Shown: positions 1 to 12,148 of the stretch, piece after piece
Numbering within the stretch: position 1 is the first letter of the stretch
How the letters are laid out: each line of letters opens with the position of its first letter
Assembly (NCBI GenBank): GCA_037355855.1
Contig: CM074759.1
Coordinates: forward strand, 372,001-436,000
From: Pseudo-nitzschia pungens
Taxonomy: Eukaryota; Bacillariophyta; Bacillariophyceae; Bacillariales; Bacillariaceae
DNA: 64,000 nt
Reading direction: 5' to 3'
Made by a program: the position numbers and the translations under genes
Notes under the pieces: model-generated
What the model was told of the DNA's origin: nothing
The model's database searches: none
The model's input: the letters and a program-made list of their open reading frames with translations, nothing else

Positions 1-679
1 TCAAGATTTTTGCTTCGATTCCGAGATCCATAGCCGCATCGAGTAGCTGGTCGGAGTCTGCGATTCGTGATGCTTTCAGTGCCTTGAGTGCCAGGTATTC
101 TCTCTTCTGGTTGTGGTAGACCTTTTGGACATCCGAAAAGCGTCCTCCGCCTAGGGATTCAACACGAGAGAAGTCATTCCTGTCCATTCGTTCGATGCAG
201 TTCTTGGGTCGGCACGAAACTAGTTTTTTGACACCGCATCTCTCCCTTGCCAAGAAACAGGAAGAAAGGTCGGTACACTTGTCCTTGTCCTTGTCCTTGT
301 CTTCGCACTCACATGTGCAACATTCCCGTCCTTCTGCTGCAGCTTGTAGACCAATTCGATTCAGGCAATCATCTAGCTCTTCTAATTTCATCAATAATCC
401 GGCAGTCACGAGAGAAGAGCCATCGGTGCTGTTCTTTTTCGGTTGCCGTAAAAATCGCTTCTGCTGAGACATCGGAAAAATCGAAGCCAATTTCTTTTCG
501 CGTGGTTCCTTGTCGTTGGGCAAAGTGTTTCTCTTTTTGTTTCCAAAACAAAGCCGGACAGAAAATCTACCCTTGGAGACCATGCAGTCCCTCTGCGGGT
601 CCCGGCTCACAGGACCAACAGTATTTATTTCCGCAAGTGACGCCAGGGATGACGATGTCTTGTCGGTATCGTTTCTTAC
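1..679 (-). CDS. Protein kinase, N-terminal part (runs off left edge)
   Basis: An open frame of 226 codons on the minus strand runs from an ATG at 677-679 off the left edge without a stop; the preceding in-frame stop is at 740-742. The last ~60 residues look like the start of a protein kinase catalytic domain: NDFSRVESLGGGRFSDV is a glycine-rich ATP loop, LALKAL carries the candidate ATP-anchoring Lys, and DLGIEAKIL would be the start of helix C with its Glu. The ~165 residues before it are charged and low in complexity, with a Cys cluster and a Lys-Asp run from a CTTGTC repeat near 278-300. The catalytic loop and DFG motif lie outside the window, so substrate class and even activity cannot be judged. 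A GTAAG directly after the ATG could instead be a splice donor, so the N-terminus is uncertain. Confidence 0.7.
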
Positions 680-3656
680 CATGTGTTCGAGACTACGTGT
701 AGGATTGATTCGATTCCACAACAATTGATCGAACACACAATTTCATAGGAGGGAGGCTTTAATGGTGTCAACTATTGCTGTACCGTAAATGTTACCGAGC
801 TCGTCGAAGGATTCTGTCCGATGGCACTTCTTTTGTTGAGATATCGCAATGGCTCGGCCCTGTAATTTCGAACCCAAGGTCGACGAAAATGATGCGTGGG
901 AAAGATTTCTATCACTCAACGTTTGGAGTGTGGACAAAATAATAGTAAAACAGAAGTGAGACGGGTCGCTATTACAGTTTCTTGAAGAATTCTTATTACT
1001 GCCTCGGTCGGCATGATGTTTGGATCCATTCTGATTTCTGATTGATCCATTCCGTCTCGGTCCATCGGCTGTAGGCCAGATATTATTTCTAGCGAAATTT
1101 CGAAACTTGGATATTTATTGAGTCCCATTTTCCTTTGTCCAAATTCATTCTTGTTCTTGGACGATGCGAAGTCTGCTGTCGTCATTTCGATATTTTTTTC
1201 CATGTTGTTTTTCGGTATGTGCCGAACTATTGTTCAAACCTTGCAGAAGCACATCATGTTCTTCCAAGAACACGACCTACTAGGCCCGTGGACACGTCGA
1301 TTGTTGTCATCGCTGTGATAGATTCCTCAAACGCAGTCCTAAGAAGAATGTCCACGTGCGTGGAAAAACGACGTTTTTTCTATCGGTAGGAATAGGAAAT
1401 ACAGTAACCTTAGCGATTAAGGTTACGAAGTAAAGACCTTACCGGTACAAGTAAGGTTACGAGTTCTCATAGATTCCGCTAAGTGTGTTCAAAAAGTACG
1501 GTAGAACGGTACCGGTACGTAGTAGTAACGCTAAAATGCGAGCCTACAATCCTTTCAACAGAACTGCTACGAACCGAATCGTAAGGCTTACGTTCTACAA
1601 AGAACTCATCAAGTCTAAAATGACAAACAGACTCGAACGGAATCAATCCGATCTTGTCCGATTCACCCGGTACGAGTACCAGTAACCTTGCTTCTTCTTG
1701 TATCAAAATCAGATGAATGAATTTATCGGAACTGGTAAGTTACCGATAGATTACGAGTAAGGTTACCGTCACTATGTTGCAAAACACCACCATATGCATT
1801 GGGAATACAAAGGACCACTTAATTAATTTGAATAACGTACTTGTCAGCACCTCATCTTCTGTGTTGTCCAGTCAATGCATGCTCGTTGATAGGCACAGAT
1901 TTTGTATTTTAGCACTGAACTCCCCACCACTTCAGATCAAGTCATTCCAAAGAAGAAGAAGGCATCTCTACTTTTCACTGGCACAAAAAGGTATCAAGCA
2001 CCCACACATACAAGTTAGCACTAGCTAATTCTCACAGCAATATTGGAAAACCCAAATTTGTTATATTCTGTCTCATCTTAACTGTTCGAATAGTGGTACT
2101 AGTAGCTAGTACTTTGAAAGCTCCGATTCTGCTCTTTTTCACAATATTGGTAAACAGCACACAACTCTGGAGCAAGTTTTTCGGTGGTACCGGTAGAATA
2201 TCCCATCAATGAATTGAACAAAAGTAACCTTATTCGATCCAAGTAAGATTTACTACTACCATACCGAGGATTTCATTCTTCTACGTATTACGAAGTATGA
2301 TCATTTTTTAAAAAATATTTTTGGCCAAAAATCATGAATAACCTTTGGGACTGAAATCTAGTACGAATTGCATTTTGATCTTGCCCTCTGCCCCAATCCA
2401 GCAGATGGCATACCAGAAAGTCCAATTGAGCACTGAATCTTACGTGTTCTATTTTCTAACTTGTTTTTTGTTGGATGTGTAGGTATGTATTTGGTTGAAC
2501 AAAACGTACGTTCGTCTTCCGAATAAGCCTCGTACCCATTTCGGGATAGATTCTCGTGCAAGAGATACAGTGTCCGTACAAGATTTCACTCGTAGTAGGA
2601 TTCTATGTTTTCAATTGTGTGACTCATACTTGTCAATAAGAAAACTACAGTTGATACAAATACATGCTGAATAAAGCGGTAAAAATGAGATTCTGGATTT
2701 CCTAAGAAGAACTCAGAATTAATCATCAGTCAAAAATTTCCTTAGAAAGCACAGTATTCATAAGATTTACGATAGGGTTTAAAGTTCAATATGATCGAAA
2801 GTTTTTCATTAGACATTTTTTCATCATTCCTTCATTCATATCGTACTATTGCAACTCCCATGAATATTCCAATGCACGTCTCAAAATTATTTTGCTACTG
2901 GTACCGATTCGTTATTCGCCAAACTTTTGCTTATGAACATAGTAGGTCATTCGGAACAGTTTTTAATGTGGGTTTCATTATGACTTCTTAGTAGTGTAGC
3001 ATCATATTTGTTGCTTAATTGATTCAATGGTGATTAAATGAAACAGGCCGGAAGTCATTTAACATTTTTTTTTGGTAATGAAAAGACTCCCGTTCACATA
3101 TTCTACTTTTCATCGGCATGATGTTTCAAGAAAGCCCAATCGAATACTTTCGGTCTCGAAAGAAATAACAGTTGCTCTTCAAGCTGTTTCACAAAAGAGA
3201 AAATTTTTGTTTCCTCTTCTTGAGACTTCTGAAGGAGAGGAAACAAATATAATTGCCCAATACCATCACTTATAGCGACTTTTCTGCGTAATGAAATAAG
3301 CATGATATTCTTTTTCACCTATTGCAGTCTTTCCCGTAGCGCGCCAGATTTTGTCAATGATGTTTTCAGCAGTTCGTGGGGTACTAATATTGAAATATCA
3401 TGAATACAGTTCTAATATCTGACATATATGGCTTACGCATTTGATGCACCTGTGAATGGTTAGCTTCACATACACCAGATAAGAATTTGGTTTTCCCCTC
3501 CACCACATAAATATCCAGGAAAAAATCTAGGTTATTTAAAAAGATTATAAAATGTCATAAACTCATACTCGAGACAAAAGTGCTTCAAGAGACAATTTAC
3601 AATCCAGTTTATCATCACATTTACACAACTTATCACTTTCTTCACCGAATACAACG
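680..3656. other. AT-rich intergenic region
   Basis: No gene supported. Two short minus-strand open stretches (about 743-937 and 916-1203) look somewhat protein-like and lie just upstream of the kinase, so they might be 5' exons, but I found no convincing splice pair. Repeated GTAAGGTTAC-type words occur at 1404-1460, 1757-1766 and near 2224. The rest is AT-rich with no structure I recognise. Confidence 0.5.
1404..1460. repeat. Cluster of GTAAGGTTAC words
   Basis: Three copies in both orientations: GTAACCTTAG at 1404, TTAAGGTTACG at 1417-1427 and GTAAGGTTAC at 1451-1460, with TTACCGGTAC between the last two. The same word family recurs in many other intergenic gaps of the window. Function unknown. 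Confidence 0.6.
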
Positions 3657-5299
3657 ATGAATTCATCTACATCCAACATCATTGATGATCACGACTCCTC
3701 TCACGTCAAGTCACCCGACAAGACGAAGCTCAACGATAAGCATGGCGATGACGATTCACATGCCGACCCATCTTCTGATAGCAAAGCTGTCGTGCCCACG
3801 GACAAGGCAAAGCGTTTCCTCCCAGCGTACAAGAAAGCCAACGCAGCTTTGACATTCCCCGAAAAGGTACGTGCAATCGGTGTTAACACTAGACCGGATG
3901 TCTTCTGTGATTTCTTCAGCCAGAATGTGAGTCTCACAGTCTTTGAAATTCTCTCCGTACTTACTTCGTTTTCATCCACGATTTCGCGAAATGAAGATGA
4001 TGAATTTGATGAAGTATGTCGACGAGAAGAATAAGACGGAGAAAGACTTCTGTATCTCATGGCTTCCTGAAGGCAAAGCATTCGTAATTTATAATATCAA
4101 GGAATTCACCAGCAGTGTCATTCCGAAGTTCTTCAAAGCTTCGAAATTTTGCTCCTTTACCCGAAAGCGTAAGTACCAGATGTGCCTAGAAATAGTGTCC
4201 CGCACGAACATTTTCTTGTCATTCAGAGGTATTCTCCATCTCACGTTCCTTTCTCCCTTCACCTCTGTTAGTGTACCGATGGGGATTCCGTCAACTGAAT
4301 CGTGGTATTGGGCCAGACGAACCAATTATCTTTGGAAATGAATACTTTCAGAGAGATAATGCTGATCTTATGGTCAACATGAGATCAATCACAGCTGCTT
4401 CTATTCGCAAGAGAGAGTCGGATCTACTTCGACACATGCTCGCATCGAAGAAACGCTCACTCCTGTCAGATCCGACCGGCGGGTATGTGTCTCACCAGGA
4501 CACAAAGCAATACAACATGGCCGCACAATTCGACCAGAAGCAGAACGCCTCGCGTGTAGCGAATGTACTCGCTTCGCAGCAACGTTTCGGAGGCGGTGGC
4601 GGAGCAGATGGATGCTACTCTACTAATTTGAGTCATCTGAACAATCAGGAGCTTCAGATGATGTACCAGAGTATTGTGGACCCAACGCGAAAGTCAGGCA
4701 ACGGAGCAGACGGAAGTATAGTCCCCATCATATCCGATGCTATGTCACAAATGAGTAACCCTTACAGCAACTTTAGTTCTGGTGGCTCATCGCACCAGCA
4801 AGAATTCAACGCGATGACATCAATGCATATGGGAAACAACTCCTCTGGATCTTCTTCAATGATGGCTGGTCCAACTTCGAACTTCATCAGTAGCCAAACC
4901 GGTAACAATTCTAGTTTTGATTCCGTCAGCGGCAATGGCACAAACAGTCGAATGAACAACATGGGTAACAGTTACGGCAACAATGGAATGGGTTTCAACA
5001 GCGCCTTCAACAACAACATTTTTTCTTCTGACTCCATGTACGGAAACAACAGCAGCAGAGGTGGTGGCAATTTCAACCTTTCACAGCAATTCAGCAACTC
5101 CGGAACGAACTGCGATATTGGGAATAGCAGGAAAAATCTGATGAACCACGGCGGCAAACACAACTATGACAATGGAAACTACAGCAATTTCAACAGCACT
5201 CCAATGAACATGAATATCAACCAGCAGCTATTCAACCTTTCGTCTTCAACTGGTCCCGGAGCCGGATCTGACGATCTCTACTTCAGCGGACAATATTAG
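3657..5299 (+). CDS. Heat shock transcription factor (HSF) family protein
   Basis: Three exons: 3657-3866, 3997-4168 and 4272-5299 (introns GTACGT...AG and GTAAGT...AG). They sum to 1410 nt, giving 469 aa. The HSF DNA-binding domain is assembled across all exons: ALTFPEK, then MMNLMKYVDEKN, the core CISWLPEGKAFVIYN, FKASKFCSFTRK and finally LYRWGFRQLNRG, roughly residues 63-160. This matches the winged-helix pattern FPxKL...I.W...G..F.V...F....LP.yFKh.nfsSFvRqLn.yGF of the family, which binds nGAAn heat-shock elements in the nucleus. The usual hydrophobic-heptad trimerisation region is not obvious. The C-terminal ~250 residues are rich in Asn, Ser, Gly and Met and may be an activation domain. 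The start is the first ATG in frame. HSF genes are heavily expanded in diatoms, so target genes cannot be inferred. Confidence 0.9.
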
Positions 5300-7771
5300 A
5301 CCCAGTTTTGCTCTTGTACCATACTCTGTTCTCACCGATCCCGTTCCTACACCACAGCACGAGATCGCTATTCATTTATATTAAAAGCTTTCACCGAACA
5401 ACCTAAAAAATCTAACAAATACATACCCAATATCGACGACTTTTCCATGGTCTGCAAAAACGTTCAACAAAAACGTTGCTAATTTCGTCTAGTCGTAAAT
5501 TCCAGAAACCTCGCACCACGAGTTCAAAGGGTAACGGGAGTTTTTCTACTGAACTGTTTTTTTTAATTTCATATCACGACAATCTTACTGTCATAGCAGC
5601 CGTTCCGTTGGATGGGTTACGCAGTTCAACTTCACGAGTCTTGTATTTCAACAAATAGCATGATAAAACTCCGAACTTAGTGGAACATGCTTTTTTTATC
5701 TAGAAAATTTTTGGGCCGGTATGAAACGATGAGAGACATTTATATCGATTGCGAGACCTTTATGTGATGTCAGTCCGTATTATTGTTGATTCTTTTTCAA
5801 TAAATGTTCATTTAGTCGCCTCACCGCGTCTGAGAAATCATTTCGCTGGAGTCGGGATGCTGCGCGTCTGGAAAATCATTCTGTATCTAGGGGGAGATTG
5901 CTAAGTCCATTCAGTAACATGATTATGGCTCTCCTTATTGTGCGGGTTTGAAACTACATGCTGCGCAACTTTCAGAAGAATGAGATGATTTAGGGGACTT
6001 GTCAGTAGGACGACGTCACAAGGGGTTCTGAGGCACTGTATTATTGAAAAATGAGTTTGAAGTTTATCATTTAATCAAATTTTGTAAAACTGCATGCTAT
6101 TTTCTAGTCGTAAAATTTTTTGAAAAGGAATGCTTTGGAAGATTAATTATAGCAATCCCGAGAAGGTTTCATTAAGGAGTAAATTGAGAAACATCGTTCG
6201 CTCACTTTTTTCTTCTTTCCGAAAACTGCATGCTATTTTTCAATCCCTAAAATTTTCGAGCGAACATAGTCATTGACGCCGAGCTCTCGGAACAGGTTTG
6301 CATAATGTTCTTCACCTTTTGAAACTACTTTTGAGTACGTAAGGTTACCTTGCGTAAGCTTATGATACTAAGGTTACCTTACTTCGTAAATCTTGAGACC
6401 TTTTGCAAACTTCTAGCCACCGGTACAAATGACTTGTACATGGTATATATAAGGCCTGTAAATGAGTCATTCCCGGAATTACATATTTCAAAAGAGAATA
6501 CCGTACGTTCCATACTTCCAACCATATGCAGTTATGCAAGACGGGTTCAGTCAATGGGTATCCCAGCTGGCCGTATTCTGCATCATGCGAGAATGAATGT
6601 ATGCCCCTTTCTGTAATGATTGTACCAGACATTGGTGCTACCATTTTTTTACACCGCGAGTATCCTCGTGGTTTGAAGTGGGATCAACTGGAGTTAACAA
6701 TCCAACACAACTTTGGTGGTTACTTTGATCAGTGTGCACGCGATTTTAGCGCTAACACTGAATTGTCCACTCAATCAATTGTTCCCCCAAACACAACCCG
6801 TCGCCAGCGTTCAAGAGCTGCATGCATTCATTCCTGAACCAGAGTTGTCTAAACCTTCCTGTATGTATTTGAAAGATCGGTATGAAAAGTGGGAGAAAGA
6901 AGTACGTAATCCAGAGAATTTCCTAATCGCAAAGATACGGTAAATTATGTAACGTACAGCATTGGAACTGTGAGGAAAGTAAGAGTAATCTTAGTGTAAC
7001 TTTATGAAGTAAGGTTTACGGTACAAGGGAAAAATTCAAGTAAAATACTTCGAAGTACATGTACTTACTAGTATAAGATTACGTATTTTCGTTTCATGAC
7101 GGTTTCCCATGACACCTTGAAACCATATTTCCTACGACCTACGGAATCGCGGGGAACGGTTCTCCTTGTTTTCCATTTCACGGTCCTCTTTCACTTCACT
7201 TCCAGACCGTTGACGCATGACCAATTTTAATTTTGATTCCCATTCCCGTTCATGTTCCCGTTCACGTTCAAAAAGTATCATTATTTTTTTCCTTCTCGTT
7301 GGTCTGTTTCGTTCTTAGACGACTACATCGACTCGACTCGTGAGTGTAAAATTTTGGTTGTGGACTCGTGGCGCTCGATGGTTGGATGGGTGGATGTTGG
7401 GGAAGGGATTGGTTGCTGTTTGTTGTTGACACTTTTTGCACAACTCGTAACCTTACCGTTGAGATTTACCGCTACCGGTACGAGTATGGTATGTTCAATG
7501 TGGATGGAGTAAGTTACGGCTTACGAGGAACAATCACAAAAAGAGGAACTTCTACCGGTAGGAAGTGCATCGAGTCAAGAAAGCATCCAACGGATGCCGT
7601 ACCGACAATCGCTTCCACTGCACATTCCTCCACTGGTACTCATCAGCGACAACATCAAGGACAAGGACAACACCAAGGACAAGGACAACGACAAACTACA
7701 CCGACAGCTTCCTTCCATCCGATCCATTTCATGAACGGCAGTGGGAGAACAGGAGGAGATTAGAATCGATC
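5300..7771. other. Intergenic region
   Basis: AT-rich, with no recognised gene. GTAAGGTTAC words occur at 6339-6348, 6369-6381 (TAAGGTTACCTTA, near-palindromic) and 7447-7455. Plus-strand stretches at about 6526-6943 read as protein-like in two different frames and could be remnants of a decayed gene, but match nothing I know. From about 7620 to 7690 there is an imperfect CAAGGACAA repeat just upstream of the next gene. Confidence 0.45.
6339..6381. repeat. GTAAGGTTAC word pair
   Basis: GTAAGGTTAC at 6339-6348 and TAAGGTTACCTTA at 6369-6381, separated by GTAAGCTTA. Same intergenic word family as at 1404-1460. Confidence 0.55.
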
Positions 7772-10700
7772 ATGTTGTGGCGGATAACACCCACGGTGCT
7801 GTTCGCGCTGGTGGTGGAATCCCTGGTCGGAAATCCTCGTTTTTGGCACGGAAATCAGCACCGCTGTTACCGGGGAGGCTATGGTGATAGTGATATATGT
7901 TGGGATTCGGGGAGAACCGTTTTGGGGAGGGGAAATCTTGCTCTTGCTCTTGCTTCTGACGACGAGAACGATTGGTTGGGAAGATCCGGGGATTCCACTA
8001 GCAACGGCAGCAGCATCGATCCTATTAGTAACGATGCCGAGGCTCGCAGGAATCGACGGAGGCGTCGGCAGCAGCAGCAACAACAACAACAACAGGATCA
8101 GAACCAAGAGGAAGAATCACAGCTTCCAAAACGAGGCACAACTCCGGACCGAATCGCGAGGAGGAAGCAGCGGCAGAGGCAACTCGACAATTCCGTAGCG
8201 AAGGATGACAACAACGGCGGTGGCGACAACAATGGCGACAACAACGACGCCGCACTGCGCCGGGAGCGACGCCGCAGAACCGAACCCGATTCGTTCGACC
8301 CTTCCGCGAAAGGCGCTGATTCGGATACCCCGGAGGATTTGGCGGAGGATTCGCCTCGTTCCCGGCGGCGCAGACGTTTGGCCCGCGCGGAGCGGAATCC
8401 GTCCGCCTGGAACGACGTGATTGCTCTCGGCACCAGAGCCACCGGCCTCGCCAAGCGACAGACGCAGAGGTTGTGGAGGGAGGCCTCGGCGCGGCTCGAC
8501 GAGTACGAGTACGAATACGACGGATACGAATACGAAAACGAAAACGACGACTCGTACTATTCGCAGGATCGCGGCGGTGGTAGCCAATCCGAGGCTCCCC
8601 CGCGTCGCCGCAGCCGCCGCAGCCGCATCCGGACTCCCCGGAGACAACCACCACCCCAGCCACGAGGAGGACCATCTCCCAGAGCTTCCTCACGGGAACA
8701 ACGCTCGCCACCGCGGAGATCGGGATTCAACTGGCCATCGGTAGCGGAAGAAGAGGGACGGCAACGGCAGCATCAGCGACAGCGACAGCGTCGATCGAGG
8801 CGTGGCAGCCGAGGAGACTATTTTTATGTCGATGATTCGGAGCAAGCATCACCATCGTCGTCGTACTACGATTCGGGTCCCGGGAATGATTCCGGCGAGT
8901 TGCGTTCTCCGCGGAGAGCCACTCCAGCCGAGACCAAGTCCGACGATTACAAGGAGGCGGAAGAAATCACCACCGTGGAATACAATTACAGCGACGATGG
9001 CAATGGTAATTGCAACGAAATGTTTCCTTCCAAGGAGGACTCCGACGAAACCTCTGTCGGAGCACGCGGCCAGGAAGCAGCAGCAGCAGCAGCAGCAGCA
9101 AAACCGAGGAAAAAACCCGTCACGGTCGAAATGGCACGGAGTGCAAATTGGGACGCATCGGTGGCCTTTCCTGGCAACGACGATAAGGAGCGCGACCGGG
9201 AGAACGAACATTCGAAGGATCGCGTTCGCGTCAGCCCCAATCGGGAATGCACCGCCAAAAACAATTTCGGCACGAAAAATGCTCCCGCTGCCTCTGCTTC
9301 AGAGGGAGCAAAAGCAAAAGCAAAAACAGAAACAGAAACGGCGACAGCGAGTGCCACCAAATCCGAAACCGATCCCTCCCCGCTTCCAATCGGCAAGCTT
9401 CTGGCGGCACTCGACGAGAGGGAGATTGCCTATTCCCCGAGGGCATCCCGTTCCGAGCTGGAAGATCTGTTGCGCCGGCACACCAACCGTGACGAAAGCA
9501 TCGCGGTTGGAAACGCCGGGTCCACTCCGGCGGTGGCACCGGTGGCGAGAGTCAATCAACGGCCGAGCCGCGAGACGGTGGTATCGGCGATCAAGACCCC
9601 CGTAGCTACGCGAAGACTCGACGACGACGTCGAGGTCGTGATCGAGGTCGAGGTCGAATCGATTTCTCCCGAGGAATGGGAGCAACAGCGACAGCAGAAA
9701 CAGCTGATGCAGCAGAAGCAACAACAAGAGAAGGAAAAACAAAAACAGAAACAAAAGAAACAAACACAAAGCCGGGGCCGGGGAACCAACACCGATGCCA
9801 CGTCGAGCACCCAACGCAACTTTCGGGAGAACATCAAGAACAGTTATCGCCGGTCCCGCTTTTCTGCGCCGTGGGGAGCCGCGGGAAGGACCAATTCCGC
9901 AGGAGGACGCCAGAAGAGATCGACATCGACATCGACATCGGAGTCGAGGCCACCAGCCGCTGCGAGGAGCTCGCGGCGGAACCAGCGGTCACCTTCTTTC
10001 GCCGGCAGTTCCACGGCTCCCGGCGCGTCGGCGGATCGGAAAAGCCGTCGGATCTATTCTCCCTACGGAACCAACCACTCCCCTCCGTCCTCCACCGCAA
10101 AATCGTCAAATGGTGGCGAGCGCCAACGCCAACGCGAGCGCCAACGTCCGGGCAAGCGCGAGCAACGCCAAAAGACGGGCCGAAGCAACAGCGAAAGAAA
10201 CAGTGACAGCGAAGACGAGGAAATCGAAGACGACTTTGATCGCTTCGGAGACTTTGTCGAGGACGACCTGGGACGATTCGGTGAATTTTTGGCCGAATCC
10301 GTGGACAGCATTTTCTGGGGAACCCACGGCCATGTCGATGCCGACACTGAAGAGGACGATCCGTCCCGTCCTCATTCTGCGGGAGGAGGAGGAAACCGAA
10401 CGCGGCCCGGGAGACGGGGCCGTTCGCAATCCGAGGACGAAATGGAGGCGCCGTCCGGGAGACGCCACTGGAAAGATCGGGCAGAAGAGCGCCTGGATCG
10501 CATGATGGGGGTTCACAGGGTGGGAGGAAAGACCTACGATCGATGGGGCAAGCAGGAAGCCATGGAAGAGGCCGAGGATCGTGCCCGGGGATACGATGCG
10601 GTTTCGTACTTCCAGGGACGAACCCGTAGTCCGCGGGAGAGAAAACGACGGCGGCGGAGACCGCGCGGAGCGGCAGCCTTTTGGGAACAGGACGAATCCA

Positions 10701-11191
10701 TCCTGTCGATTTTGCTGGGCCAGAGCCACGACCAGGGCGGTTCATGGAGAGACCCCCAGCGGTTGGGGGAGAACCTCCGGGGAGTGGTCGGATCCGGCCG
10801 GACCCTCACTGTCCTCCTTCGAACGATGTTGCTGGGTGGTGCCCGGATCACCGAGACGCTGTGCAAATGGGCCAGCGTCCGGGACACGATTCCCAGCCCG
10901 CTGGTCCTGCTGGCGGTGGCGGCCGCGGGATTCGTGTCGCGGCCCGGGGATCGCCTGAAGAGTGTCCTCCTAACCTTTTTGTCGGCGAGGATTCTCGGCG
11001 AGTGGCTGAGCGAGCCGGTGGAACAAGCTCCAAGGAGTCGGGGCAGCGAAAGGATCAGAAGAGGTGGGAGCAGCAGACGACGATACACGGAGGAGGAGGA
11101 AGACGACGATGATCACGATGTTGATGATGACCATGACGATGATGGTGATGGTGATGGCCTTTTTGAGTTTGATCGTTATAACCAGCGATAG
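7772..11191 (+). CDS. Large Arg/Ser/Asp-rich protein with SAP-like motif
   Basis: An intronless frame of 1139 aa from the first in-frame ATG. Family not recognised. The N-terminus (MLWRITPTVLFALVVESLVG) looks like a signal peptide, so the protein may enter the secretory or plastid route. Most of the chain is disordered: poly-Gln, Arg/Ser runs such as RRRSRRSR, Ala, Lys-Ala-Lys and Asp/Glu-rich blocks, and a DEYEYEYDG tract. Around residues 535-572 the segment KLLAALDEREIAYSP followed by RSELEDLLRRH resembles SAP/ARMET-like helix-extended-helix motifs. Near the C-terminus a paired FGDFVEDD/FGEFLAES motif is followed by two hydrophobic helices (LTVLLRTMLLGGARI and PLVLLAVAAAGFV, about residues 1010-1060), which may be membrane segments, and then an acidic Asp-rich tail. 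Base composition is more GC-rich than the flanks, as in the other genes here. Function unknown. Confidence 0.7.
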   Translation: MLWRITPTVLFALVVESLVGNPRFWHGNQHRCYRGGYGDSDICWDSGRTVLGRGNLALALASDDENDWLGRSGDSTSNGSSIDPISNDAEARRNRRRRRQQQQQQQQQDQNQEEESQLPKRGTTPDRIARRKQRQRQLDNSVAKDDNNGGGDNNGDNNDAALRRERRRRTEPDSFDPSAKGADSDTPEDLAEDSPRSRRRRRLARAERNPSAWNDVIALGTRATGLAKRQTQRLWREASARLDEYEYEYDGYEYENENDDSYYSQDRGGGSQSEAPPRRRSRRSRIRTPRRQPPPQPRGGPSPRASSREQRSPPRRSGFNWPSVAEEEGRQRQHQRQRQRRSRRGSRGDYFYVDDSEQASPSSSYYDSGPGNDSGELRSPRRATPAETKSDDYKEAEEITTVEYNYSDDGNGNCNEMFPSKEDSDETSVGARGQEAAAAAAAAKPRKKPVTVEMARSANWDASVAFPGNDDKERDRENEHSKDRVRVSPNRECTAKNNFGTKNAPAASASEGAKAKAKTETETATASATKSETDPSPLPIGKLLAALDEREIAYSPRASRSELEDLLRRHTNRDESIAVGNAGSTPAVAPVARVNQRPSRETVVSAIKTPVATRRLDDDVEVVIEVEVESISPEEWEQQRQQKQLMQQKQQQEKEKQKQKQKKQTQSRGRGTNTDATSSTQRNFRENIKNSYRRSRFSAPWGAAGRTNSAGGRQKRSTSTSTSESRPPAAARSSRRNQRSPSFAGSSTAPGASADRKSRRIYSPYGTNHSPPSSTAKSSNGGERQRQRERQRPGKREQRQKTGRSNSERNSDSEDEEIEDDFDRFGDFVEDDLGRFGEFLAESVDSIFWGTHGHVDADTEEDDPSRPHSAGGGGNRTRPGRRGRSQSEDEMEAPSGRRHWKDRAEERLDRMMGVHRVGGKTYDRWGKQEAMEEAEDRARGYDAVSYFQGRTRSPRERKRRRRRPRGAAAFWEQDESILSILLGQSHDQGGSWRDPQRLGENLRGVVGSGRTLTVLLRTMLLGGARITETLCKWASVRDTIPSPLVLLAVAAAGFVSRPGDRLKSVLLTFLSARILGEWLSEPVEQAPRSRGSERIRRGGSSRRRYTEEEEDDDDHDVDDDHDDDGDGDGLFEFDRYNQR

Positions 11192-12148
11192 CGAAAGAGT
11201 TTCATGCTGCCGACGAGGATTGAAACGTGCTTCCGCGCGATCAAACTTTCCTTGATACTCTAAGAGAACTCCGAAAAGCTGGAATGGTGCGGAACAACCT
11301 TTCCTACGGAATGGTTTCTACAGGGGGCATCCCTCTGCCCACTGTTCTGCAGGTCGAGGCATTACTAGCTTTCACAGGCTCTCATAGTGACAGGATGTAC
11401 GAGCGAGCTCGCGTACTATAGGCCAACAATGTGGAGTCATTTCTCTGCGAAATTCCACGATCTACACACGCTTTCTCTCCGAATGGATCCTCCGAGAAAG
11501 CAAAGTGCTTTTTGACATCAGAATTGGTTTCGAGATCGACGGTGCGCGAGACCGTATCGCGATCATTCACTATCCACATGGGAGTGATGGATGGACCAAG
11601 CGTGTCATTCGAATATTTCGTCTATGTTCTCTCTCTCTCTCTCTCTCTCTCTACGAAGCAATTCGATAGTTGACGGGAGCAGCCAATGCCGATGCACCGA
11701 GAATCCATGGTCTATGACGATGATAATGCTTCTTTTGGTGCGGAGTATCCTTAAGAACTACTCATAGCTGTGTGAATTTGCTCCGAACTACTGGGTTGAA
11801 ATTATGTACGCATATTGCTAATATTATTGCGATTGGCGCATGCAAGCTGTTTGTTTGAGGCCACGAGTGCCTTCTAGACCAAGCCATTGAGAAAAAAGGG
11901 GCACTTTCGTCTTGAAATCTCCTCCGGTTGCTCTTCACTCGATCATAACGTTTATCATCATTTTTGTGGATTCAATTCTCGGTGCGCATTTGAGAGTTGT
12001 TTGCGTTGCATGTGACAAGCGATGTCGGCGTCAACCGAACAACGGCTTGTTTCTTGGTGGCCATAAATGTGCGTCGATTTCCTATCATACAATGCGTTGG
12101 TTCCATTCGACTCGACCCGACTCGAGTTTCTACCATCTAATACCGAGG
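11192..12148. other. Intergenic region between convergent genes
   Basis: No gene supported. It holds a (CT)n microsatellite at 11629-11652. The 3' ends of the large Arg/Ser-rich gene and of lipase 1 face each other here. Confidence 0.5.

Noticed and set aside
6350..6943. Possible gene on the plus strand at 6.35-6.94 kb
   Set aside because: Open only in pieces across two frames, no splice pair that joins them convincingly, and no known motif; left as possible remnant.
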